Source: Cylindrospermopsis curvispora GIHE-G1 | GTDB taxonomy: Bacteria > Cyanobacteriota > Cyanobacteriia > Cyanobacteriales > Nostocaceae | Length of the DNA: 64,000 bases | Direction: 5' to 3' | Assembly: GCF_014489415.1 (NCBI RefSeq) | Contig: NZ_CP060822.1 | Span: forward strand, 2,961,501 to 3,025,500 | In this document: positions 56,721 through 64,000 of the stretch, in pieces | How positions within the stretch are numbered: position 1 is the first letter of the stretch | Layout of the letters: the number at the start of each line of letters is the position of its first letter | Translations under genes and position numbers: made by a program | Notes under the pieces: model-generated | Seen by the model: the letters and a program-made list of their open reading frames with translations, nothing else | Database searches by the model: none | What the model was told of the DNA's origin: nothing

Positions 56721-58438
56721 TCCTGTACTCGTAATTTAGCAGCTTGAATTAGTAAAGATTCAGCAAAAGCGATCGCCTGATTAGCAGATTTACCACCAGC
56801 TAATTGGGCCAATTCATCCCTGCGAGTATTTAAGTTATCCAAAGAGGTAACTCTGACTACGGTGCGCTCCTCCGTATTACCGTTTTTTTCAATCACCTCT
56901 TTATAAACCCGGAAATGTCGATCAGCCATAGCTGCGACTAAGGGTTGATGAGTTACACATAATACTTGTTGAGCTTCGCTTAATTGACGTAATTTTTCGG
57001 CAATAACTTGAGCAACTCTCCCGGAAACACCCACATCAATTTCATCAAAAATCATAGTTTCTACACTATCATGCTGATTAAAACAAGCTTTGAGAGCCAA
57101 TAAAAATCGACTCATTTCCCCACCAGAAGCAATTTCTGTCAGTGGTTGAATGGGTTCCCCCGCATTGGGACTGAACATAAAGGTGATTTTATCTGCACCG
57201 GTGGAGGTGGGTGGAATGGGGGTAATTTCTACTTGAAATTTTACTTTTTCCATGGCCAGTGGTTTTAGTTGAGCCAACAAATGAGATTCTAAATTAATCG
57301 CACTCTGTAAGCGTAATTGGGTCAACTGTTGACAGACCTGATTAAGATGTTGTAGACAAACCTGCTCCTGTTGTTCCAAACTTTCTAAGGAATCTTCCGT
57401 ACTATTCAATTCCTCTAATTCATTTTGAATACGTTGATAATATTCTATTGCTTCTGAGAGACTAGGTCCATATTTACGACAGATTTGTTTTAGCTCTCTT
57501 ACTCTTTCTTCTACTTCTTCTAGTCTTTGAGGATCAGCTTCTAATCCATCTCCATACATACTAATTTGTCTTCCTACTTCCATAACTGTTGCCAACGCAT
57601 CCCTAACTAACTCCAAAATGGGTTGCAGTTGAGGGTCAAACTCCACAATGTGGTTTAATATGGTCTCACTAGCTCCTAATAAATCCACAGCAGTGGGAGT
57701 TTCAGCATCATTTTGATATAAGGACTGATGAATTTTATAACTCATTTGTTGCAAATCAACCAGATGATTTAGTCTTTCTCTTTCCTGGTTCAATAGTTCC
57801 ATTTCTTGTGGATCATGGAGATTTGCTGTGGTCAATTCTTGAATTTGATAAGTTAGTAGGTCTAACTGTTGTAAACGTTCCTTTTCTGACCTACGTCGTT
57901 TTTCTAAATTTTTATATGCCTCCTGATATGCAGTGTAAGCATTACTCACCTTCTGTCTGTGTTGAATTATATCCTCACCACCATAGAGATCTAACCAATC
58001 TCTGACTTGAGCAGACTGTCCTACCTGTAGGGTCTGTCCTTGCGCAGTAATTTCCACCAGGCGATCGCGCAGATTAGTCATAATTTGGCGATTAACCAAC
58101 ACACCATTTACCCGTGAACGACTGCGGATATTAATTCCAGATGCAATAATTTCCCTGCTGATCACCAGAGAATTATCATCAATCAAATCAATTTCCTGTT
58201 CAGTTAACCAAGTAGCTAAAAACGGAGCAATACTGAAAGTTCCTTCCACCACAGCACGATTAGTTCCAGTGCGAATTACCCGACTAGAAACCCTTCCACC
58301 CAAAACTGCATCAATCGCATCCAGAATAATCGACTTTCCCGCACCAGTTTCCCCAGTTAAAACATTCAATCCTGGACCAAAATCTAACTCCAGTTGGTCG
58401 ATTAGGGCAAAATTCTCAATTCTGAGGGACAGCAACAT
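56717..58438 (-). CDS. recN: DNA repair protein RecN
   Basis: 573 residues, SMC-like ATPase for double-strand break repair. Walker A GETGAGKSIILDAIDAVLGG lies at 29-48; two coiled coils (about 155-215 and 290-385) flank the central region; the ABC signature ASGGEMSRFLLALKACF and Walker B TMIFDEIDVGVSGRVAQVI come near 435-470; the D-loop/H-switch VLCVTHQPLVAAMADRHF follows. Length and order are standard. It is a single gene with no operon partner; its end overlaps the converging nitrogenase-associated gene by 4 bp. Confidence 0.97.
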   Translation of the reverse strand: MLLSLRIENFALIDQLELDFGPGLNVLTGETGAGKSIILDAIDAVLGGRVSSRVIRTGTNRAVVEGTFSIAPFLATWLTEQEIDLIDDNSLVISREIIASGINIRSRSRVNGVLVNRQIMTNLRDRLVEITAQGQTLQVGQSAQVRDWLDLYGGEDIIQHRQKVSNAYTAYQEAYKNLEKRRRSEKERLQQLDLLTYQIQELTTANLHDPQEMELLNQERERLNHLVDLQQMSYKIHQSLYQNDAETPTAVDLLGASETILNHIVEFDPQLQPILELVRDALATVMEVGRQISMYGDGLEADPQRLEEVEERVRELKQICRKYGPSLSEAIEYYQRIQNELEELNSTEDSLESLEQQEQVCLQHLNQVCQQLTQLRLQSAINLESHLLAQLKPLAMEKVKFQVEITPIPPTSTGADKITFMFSPNAGEPIQPLTEIASGGEMSRFLLALKACFNQHDSVETMIFDEIDVGVSGRVAQVIAEKLRQLSEAQQVLCVTHQPLVAAMADRHFRVYKEVIEKNGNTEERTVVRVTSLDNLNTRRDELAQLAGGKSANQAIAFAESLLIQAAKLRVQD

Positions 58439-58535
58439 TAATCTATAGTCTCCGTGAGATTGTATGCCAAATATCTCTTAATTTTACCTTCATTTATGGC
58501 TTACTGAAAAGGGGTTTTAATAAACAGTTAACCGA

Positions 58536-59504
58536 TTAATTTTTTCCTTCTGGTTTGCTCTTTTGTTTAAACTGTTCAAATTTTTTTCTGTATGTAAAAA
58601 TATAATCAATAACGGTATATGTAAAATTAATCATATATTGGGCATCTATTGCACCAAAAGTTATGTTCTTATGCACAAAATCATTTTCTGTGACTCTCAA
58701 CCTATCAGCCCAATCATAAAGATTCTGATCAATAATTTCTTGTTCTTTCATTTTCTTGAGTTTATTCTCAAGGGACCCTTCCTCAATTTTATAATCTTTA
58801 CATACATAGTCTAAAGCTTTTACACACATAATTACGGATGCAATAAATGCTTTATTATTATAACACCGTATAGACTCTTCTAACACCGTCCTTATGTATG
58901 TAGGTACTTCAGAACTAATAGTTTTCTCAGATGTGGGATATAAGGTTTTTGGTTGACCATAGGTAGGATCATTGTAATGTTCAGGATTATCAGAATATTC
59001 CGTGCGAGTAATAAAAGGCTGAGAGCACTTAGTGCATTGTAAAAATGTAAACTTATATTTAGTGCCAATTTTATCCGGAGAATTAGCCATGAAATCTTTT
59101 TTCTGAATTGGTGTAAAGTAGCTATCTATTTCTTTGGCATTTACTAAGCCTTTACAAGTCACACAATTTAATACATGCACAACGTCACGCATTTTACTGA
59201 GCAGCATTTTTACTTTTTGTTTATGTAAAGCTTCCCCATCTGGGGAAGTGCTTTGTGATCTGGGTAAAAATTGCCTTTCTGTTTTCCGTTCATTTCTGAG
59301 TTGTATAAATATCTTATTATACTTCTTTCGGAGAGAAGGTTTATTCTCCAACCATTCATCTAGTAAAGCAGCAATTTCCTTTTCACTGGGATATCCGGAT
59401 TTCTCAATTTGTTCAGCTAAAGATGAGAAATCCCCCGTATCTTTATTGAGAAAAATTTCCAGTGCAGTTAAAATTATATCTTCTGGATTAAGACTTGTGA
59501 TCAT
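58536..59504 (-). CDS. DUF4145-type protein with zinc-ribbon
   Basis: 322 residues. Two CxxC pairs (NCVTCKG and QCTKCSQP, about 123 and 167) likely form a zinc ribbon. The C-terminal half (about 205-310) has the DUF4145 pattern: VPTYIRTVLEESIRCYNNKA, ASVIMCVKALDYVCKDY and DWADRLRVTENDFVH. DUF4145 domains are fused to or encoded beside restriction and defence proteins; function unknown. AAGGAG 4-5 nt before the ATG lies right after the stop of the CHAT gene (59514), so the two are translationally coupled, with the CHAT gene first. Confidence 0.7.
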   Translation of the reverse strand: MITSLNPEDIILTALEIFLNKDTGDFSSLAEQIEKSGYPSEKEIAALLDEWLENKPSLRKKYNKIFIQLRNERKTERQFLPRSQSTSPDGEALHKQKVKMLLSKMRDVVHVLNCVTCKGLVNAKEIDSYFTPIQKKDFMANSPDKIGTKYKFTFLQCTKCSQPFITRTEYSDNPEHYNDPTYGQPKTLYPTSEKTISSEVPTYIRTVLEESIRCYNNKAFIASVIMCVKALDYVCKDYKIEEGSLENKLKKMKEQEIIDQNLYDWADRLRVTENDFVHKNITFGAIDAQYMINFTYTVIDYIFTYRKKFEQFKQKSKPEGKN

Positions 59505-59513
59505 GGTTCTCCT

Positions 59514-62387
59514 TTAAATTCCAACACAGGTAAAGGCGGCCCAATAGTAGGGTTCTTGGAAAGGGCGTTGAGACTCTGGCATTGTATCAAAATCAGCGAG
59601 TAATGTCAGCCTTGTCGCGGAAAATGGTAACTTTGCCGCCCAGGTTAACAACTTTCCTGCTGGAGCATCTCGTAACCATTGCTGGGCATGGTACAGTGCC
59701 AAGCGAGGACAACCATAGGTCAGAAGATTCTCTGTGTCCGTATAGAATTGGTAGAAACGAATCATTAACAAAGCAGTAGTATAATCACTCACAGCCCATA
59801 AACTGCTAATTATGGTAGAAGCTCCTGCTAATAGAAAACCCGTGGGCAAACTGATATAGTCATCATTTTTGGTATCAACCATATCGCCGATTCCCATTTC
59901 ATAAGCGGAAAGAGAAACAAGATGGCATCGACGCATGTCCAACCCACAAATATCACCAAGGGTTAAACATTGAGAGAGATCCACTGCTGCACCATTTGGT
60001 AAGGGGAGGTATTCTACACCCTTGGGGGGAGCTGGTAGAATACAATTGGCCAAAAGTATGGCGGAATCTAGAGGTTTTTGAAAATTAGAGTACCCAGTGC
60101 AGGAAAAATGCAGGTAATTTTTCTCTGGAATGGATCGACTAAAAATATTTTCACGGGTGGCTTCTTTCTCCGTTATCACCTCCGTGCCAATCAGAAGTCG
60201 AGTAATAATTGTTTCCACTTCAAAGCTGGCATACTGTAGGTTTTGGGTAGGATTTTGAATGGCCAGGGATTGTACTACTTCTTCCCGCTCCTTAACTTCT
60301 ACGGAACTGAGGAGCTGACAACTGGGGAAATAACTAAATCCCAGGGGAAATCGCTCCCAGGGAAATAGAGCGTGCAGGGGAAAGATATGTAAGCAACCAT
60401 AAGGTATGAGTATCAGTTCTTCGCAAGGGGGGGATAACTTCCACAATTGAGTTAATAGGGTTTCAACTTGCAAAATCTCCTTCAGTTCGCCCAATAGTTC
60501 CGGTAGGGCCTGTTTCCAGTTACCTAAATTGTGGCGATCGCGGTAAATATCTAAGTATTTTTGGCTGAATTGCCGGATCACACTGGGCGATATAACCACT
60601 TTGTGAGGAAAAATGGGTACATTTGGATTAGCAGTGATAATAAAGGTATAGAGAACATCATCTGTAAAGTACCACTCCAGGATAACTCGGCGCGGATCCG
60701 CTCCCACCAGTTTGAGTATTTTAGATATGGTTATTGGTTCCACCCGCTGGGTAAGGGAGAAATGGGGATCAAGAGGTTTGACGTAGCCAGTAATAAATTG
60801 ATCTAATTCCTCTACGAGCCCATTGAGTTGAGCATGGCTTCTTTTTTCTCCTTGGATTTCCAATAGCCTTACTTCATTGCGAATTGCTTGACGAAGACGA
60901 TCTAATTCCCCATAAATACGAGAGGGAATATTTCCTTTTGGATATAGATGTTTATTCTCTAGTAGCTCCACTAAATTTCGTGATTTACTGCGCTCTATTA
61001 ATTCCACTGCTTTACCATATTGATGCAACTCAATACAAGCACGCACTGCGGACTGATAAATATGGGGGTGTTGAGTCTCCCCAGGAGATTTACCCCGCCA
61101 AAATTGGATTGTCTCTAGTGTTTTGATTCCCTGTTCATAACCCTCTAGGGCGATATCCCACCAACCCTGCTGAAACCCCAGGTCTCCTAAGTGACTGGCA
61201 AATTTTAAATAGTCTGTTGGAGAAAGCTCCGGGGTAGCAATTGCCAGAGCTTCTCGATAATGAGCGATCGCCATTTCTAAGTTAGACTGGGGCTCGGTTC
61301 CCAGTTCAGCTTGGGTTTGGTAAGCTTTTCCTAGATTGTGAAGGGTTTGAGCCAAATCTGGTTCTAATCCTGGTTGACGGAGAATAGTTAAAGCTTTAGT
61401 AAAGACAATAATTGCTCTTTGTAGATTAGCCTCTGGGTCCTTTCCCCGTTCTACTTCGCTTAGGTAGGCACTTCCCAGTTGATTGAGAGTTTCGGCTAAG
61501 TCTCTTTCCAGTCCCAATTGGCGGAACATGGTAATAGCTTCTCTAAAAGGAGTAATTGCTCTTTCTAGTTTACCCTGGCTAATATAAACACTACCTACAC
61601 TAGTCAAGGTTTTAGCCAAGTCCCTTTCTAAACCTAGTTCCCGTAGAATGGAAATGGCTTCTGTATAGGGTGGAATTGCCTTTTGTAGATTCGCTTGTGA
61701 GTCCTTACCTAATTGAGCTTGGGTTTGGTAGGCGCTCCCTAAATTGTAAAGAGTTTGAGCTAAATCCCTTTCTAAATCCAATTCCCGTAAAATTGAGATG
61801 GCTTCTGCATAAGCAGTAACTGCTTTTTCCAGATTAGCTTCCTTACTCATTTGAGCTTGGATTTGATAAGCAGCACCTAAATTATTTAGGACTTGGGCCA
61901 ATTCCCTTTCTAACCCGGGTTGACGGCGGATAGTAATAGCCTCATTATAAGCTGCGATCGCCTTTTCTAGGTTAGACTGGGAGTCTGTACCCATTTGGGC
62001 CTGGGTTTGGTAAGCAGCACCCAAATGATTGAGAACTTGAGCCAATTCTTTTTCCAGTCCCAGTTGGCGTTCTATGGCGGCGCAAAATTCGTATCCACAG
62101 ATGGCTATAGCGAGGTTAATTAGCGGATCGCCTCCGGGAAAATGATAGAAAATCCGAGCCAGGAGGTATAGTGATGCTCCCAGTTGAGCGTTTTGCTCAG
62201 GAGTTGCTTGTTTATTTACCTGATGACCGCCCCACGATTGTAGTTGGTCAATAAAGGTTGCATCTAAAAGATGGAGATTGTTTTCCAGCAGGGGGTAAAT
62301 TACTTGGCTATCCCCCTTGCTCTCAAAAATGGTTCCTATCAGCAACTCAATTAAGTCAATATAATCGTAAGTGCGCCCTTGATTCAT
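59514..62387 (-). CDS. TPR protein with degenerate CHAT protease-like domain
   Basis: 957 residues. Residues 95-430 contain at least seven tetratricopeptide repeats of the cyanobacterial type (LAQVLNNLGAAYQIQAQMSK, LRELGLERDLAKTLTSVGSV). Residues 600-957 are a CHAT (caspase-like) domain. The usual catalytic His of SCHG is Thr here (LHFSCTGYSN, about 760) and the usual catalytic Cys of LSACETG is Tyr (LSAYEMGIGD, about 827), so peptidase activity is not expected. The rest of the fold is well kept (GFLLAGASTIISSLWAVSDY; end YYWAAFTCVG). It could act as a pseudo-protease scaffold. It forms a coupled pair with the DUF4145 gene. TPR-CHAT proteins serve as effectors in some defence systems and are otherwise of unknown role. 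Confidence 0.85.
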   Translation of the reverse strand: MNQGRTYDYIDLIELLIGTIFESKGDSQVIYPLLENNLHLLDATFIDQLQSWGGHQVNKQATPEQNAQLGASLYLLARIFYHFPGGDPLINLAIAICGYEFCAAIERQLGLEKELAQVLNHLGAAYQTQAQMGTDSQSNLEKAIAAYNEAITIRRQPGLERELAQVLNNLGAAYQIQAQMSKEANLEKAVTAYAEAISILRELDLERDLAQTLYNLGSAYQTQAQLGKDSQANLQKAIPPYTEAISILRELGLERDLAKTLTSVGSVYISQGKLERAITPFREAITMFRQLGLERDLAETLNQLGSAYLSEVERGKDPEANLQRAIIVFTKALTILRQPGLEPDLAQTLHNLGKAYQTQAELGTEPQSNLEMAIAHYREALAIATPELSPTDYLKFASHLGDLGFQQGWWDIALEGYEQGIKTLETIQFWRGKSPGETQHPHIYQSAVRACIELHQYGKAVELIERSKSRNLVELLENKHLYPKGNIPSRIYGELDRLRQAIRNEVRLLEIQGEKRSHAQLNGLVEELDQFITGYVKPLDPHFSLTQRVEPITISKILKLVGADPRRVILEWYFTDDVLYTFIITANPNVPIFPHKVVISPSVIRQFSQKYLDIYRDRHNLGNWKQALPELLGELKEILQVETLLTQLWKLSPPCEELILIPYGCLHIFPLHALFPWERFPLGFSYFPSCQLLSSVEVKEREEVVQSLAIQNPTQNLQYASFEVETIITRLLIGTEVITEKEATRENIFSRSIPEKNYLHFSCTGYSNFQKPLDSAILLANCILPAPPKGVEYLPLPNGAAVDLSQCLTLGDICGLDMRRCHLVSLSAYEMGIGDMVDTKNDDYISLPTGFLLAGASTIISSLWAVSDYTTALLMIRFYQFYTDTENLLTYGCPRLALYHAQQWLRDAPAGKLLTWAAKLPFSATRLTLLADFDTMPESQRPFQEPYYWAAFTCVGI

Positions 62388-62504
62388 AAAATTAACCCTA
62401 CCCTACACCCTAGTTACTGAAGTTTAGACTAAAATGAGGAGCGATAGGTAAATAGTCAGTAAATGGAGAGATAGCAAAAAATCAAGAGATACCTGTCAGA
62501 ACAA

Positions 62505-62581
62505 ACACCCCCATAGCGGAAAATGAAAAAAGCACAACCGATTTTCATGTAACCGCTATGGATGTTTCTATACAGTTGTGC
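62505..62581 (+). other. Long hairpin with possible pseudoknot in the leader of the TonB-like gene
   Basis: In the 394-bp gap 62388-62781, CCATAGCGG (62511-62519) pairs with CCGCTATGG (62553-62561), and inside it ATGAAAA (62523-62529) with TTTTCAT (62542-62548). Outer bases AAACA and TGTTT extend the stem. The apical loop holds GCACAAC (62532-62538), complementary to GTTGTGC (62575-62581) just downstream, so a pseudoknot can form. No T-run follows. No other feature is seen in this gap. Confidence 0.6.
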
Positions 62582-62781
62582 AATTTCGTTTGGGTAGTTC
62601 TACCTTTGTTACTCGCATAGCTTCTCAAGTTTGCCGTCATAGAAGGTAATTTCCATTCATGTAACTATATTTTAGTTTACTATTTTGGTAAATATTTTGC
62701 TACTAGTTTGACGCTCCCCTGTTATTCTCGTAAAAATACAATTAGGCTAATTCTGTTATAGTTATCATGTAGGAGGTAAAG

Positions 62782-63867
62782 TTGTTGGACTCCCTAACAG
62801 TTAAAAACCCCTCGCCTACAAGCCAAAAGCAGTGCAGAAGGGTTATGGACTCCCCCAGTTTGTGGATATTAGCATTTTTGGGTTCTATTTCTCTACATAT
62901 CTTAGTATTTTGGTGGTTAAGCTCTTCCAAACTATTCGGGTTTTGGATTCCTCTGTCCCAGTCTGGTCAAGACAATATGGTGGTGGAATTGGTGGATGTC
63001 CCTGCTGCGGTAGAACCACAAAAACAAGTTCCTAAGTCTGAACCCGCTCTAGCCAAACCAAATCCTTCTCCATCTACCCCAAAGCAAGCTAATTATAACA
63101 CTACTAAGAAAGTGGCTGAACAGGTTGTTGTTGCTAAACCTATTAACTCCAATTTAAATAGATCCCCAGTTACCCCCCCCAGGCAAAATCAGCCCAATAC
63201 TCCATTAATACCTAAACCTACACCTGGAAAATTTCTACTTCCACCTAAATCAAGTCCTCCACCAAATGATCTTCCTTGGAACTCTCCTCGAGAGGAAGTT
63301 AAAGTGGAATCGGAGAAATCAAAACCCTTACCGGAAATTGCACCCGATAAGTTGCCCAAACCCATCTCTTCCCCATCACTGAGTGAAAATCCTACCCCGG
63401 AAACCACTCCAGTGGGGGAAAATTCCCAACCTCAATTATTTCCTCAATTATTTACTCTCACTATTGAACCCCTCAACAGAGATGAGATACAGGAGCTAAG
63501 AAAACAAAATTTGATACCAGGGGATATTCCCCCCGATGTGTTACCCAAGTACCAAGGTAGTAGTACGAAGGAGCTAACAATTACTTTTTCTTCTGCTCAA
63601 ACACAACCATCAAAACGGATAACGATACTGGTTAGCCTAATAGTTAATCAGCACGGCAAGTTAGAACAAGTTTTTATTATTGACCCCAACATATCTGAAA
63701 AAGATAAAAGTGTTTATGAGCCACCACTCCGGGAGCTTTTTCAGCAGGAGAAATTTGTAGGTGGTTATGACAAGAATGGTTCCCAACCAGAAAAGAGTAA
63801 CTTATATCTGAGAGTAACCATCGTTCCCAGGGATTCTCCAACAAGTTCTCCAACAAATTCTCCCTAG
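62782..63867 (+). CDS. TonB-like energy-transducer protein
   Basis: 361 residues, read from a TTG start: AGGAGG lies 5 nt before the TTG at 62782 and 8 nt before a second TTG, and no ATG is nearby (next Met at residue 22). A single membrane helix (about 27-46, LWILAFLGSISLHILVFWWL) is followed by a long Pro/Lys-rich linker (75-220) and a C-terminal domain with the TonB-type strand pattern (ITILVSLIVNQHGKLEQVFI). TonB proteins transmit proton-motive energy to outer-membrane receptors for iron chelates. Cyanobacterial versions are very divergent, and the family call is moderate. It stands alone, divergent from the CHAT gene. Confidence 0.65.
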   Translation: MLDSLTVKNPSPTSQKQCRRVMDSPSLWILAFLGSISLHILVFWWLSSSKLFGFWIPLSQSGQDNMVVELVDVPAAVEPQKQVPKSEPALAKPNPSPSTPKQANYNTTKKVAEQVVVAKPINSNLNRSPVTPPRQNQPNTPLIPKPTPGKFLLPPKSSPPPNDLPWNSPREEVKVESEKSKPLPEIAPDKLPKPISSPSLSENPTPETTPVGENSQPQLFPQLFTLTIEPLNRDEIQELRKQNLIPGDIPPDVLPKYQGSSTKELTITFSSAQTQPSKRITILVSLIVNQHGKLEQVFIIDPNISEKDKSVYEPPLRELFQQEKFVGGYDKNGSQPEKSNLYLRVTIVPRDSPTSSPTNSP

Positions 63868-63936
63868 GGACTTGCAATTTCCCACAGACTCTGTTATTAT
63901 TATCAAAGTTGGAAAAAACAAGCCACAAAAAAACCT

Positions 63937-64000
63937 GCGGGCGTAGTTTAGTGGTAAAACTATAGCCTTCCAAGCTATTAATGCGGGTTCGATTCCCGCC
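63937..64000 (+). tRNA. trnG: tRNA-Gly (anticodon TCC), 3' end outside window
   Basis: Acceptor GCGGGCG, D-arm GTTTAGTGGTAAAAC, anticodon stem ATAGC/GCTAT with loop CTTCCAA (anticodon TCC), then T-arm CGGGTTCGATTCCCG. The last roughly 8 nt, including the second acceptor strand, lie beyond the window. It reads GGA and, with wobble, GGG codons. Confidence 0.95.

Overview
The window is chromosomal DNA from a filamentous, probably nitrogen-fixing cyanobacterium (Nostocales-like). The evidence is psbA, psaA-psaB, an aa3-type cytochrome c oxidase operon, many HIP1 octamers (GCGATCGC), abundant dispersed repeats and a nitrogenase-associated ArsC-like gene. Genus cannot be settled by reading; the repeat load and number of broken genes would fit the Raphidiopsis/Dolichospermum/Anabaena side of the order.

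Layout. 1-20.4 kb is a plastic accessory region. Two nearly identical 2.3-kb segments (1-2298 and 17973-20269) lie in direct orientation. Each carries a toxin-antitoxin pair: a DarT-type ADP-ribosyltransferase with an N-terminal cold-shock domain, then a NADAR-type antitoxin. Each ends in IS4-family transposase sequence. The right-hand toxin has a one-base frameshift and the right-hand IS has an internal deletion. Between the copies lie a putative small biosynthesis/export cluster (JmjC-like oxygenase, citrate-synthase-like enzyme, 14-TM exporter, membrane acyltransferase; 3.2-8.1 kb), a tandem array of six intact and one broken Uma2-family nuclease genes (8.9-14.9 kb), and decaying genes (WD40, M15 peptidase, DUF29). 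At 20.4-23.9 kb an intact high-light-type psbA sits between two wrecked ATPase genes, one of them a probable PARIS (AriA/AriB) remnant.

23.9-41.4 kb is a repeat-rich defence island: 488-bp structured tandem repeats, an Mrr-type restriction enzyme, a 95/97-bp tandem repeat, a 21-repeat CRISPR array without cas genes (read on the minus strand, leader on the right), and a four-gene minus-strand operon of DUF1156 methyltransferase, PLD-SNF2 helicase, DUF499 ATPase and a small partner. The 488-bp repeat recurs at the right edge of the island.

41.4-64 kb is mostly core genome: tab2-mtnA-psaB-psaA on the minus strand (Tab2 homologues control photosystem translation in plants and algae), a repeat-tailed lipoprotein, glutaminase, ctaC-ctaD-ctaE, a TPR-like/cupin/nitrogenase-associated trio, recN, a TPR-CHAT protein with lost catalytic residues coupled to a DUF4145 protein, a TonB-like protein and a tRNA-Gly running off the right edge.

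The least ordinary items are the cold-shock-DarT fusion toxin in duplicate, the Uma2 array whose members differ by whole 7-residue steps, the 488-bp hairpin repeat, the DUF1156/helicase/DUF499 operon beside a cas-less CRISPR array, and the CHAT protein without its His/Cys pair. All function assignments come from reading motifs; no database search was run.
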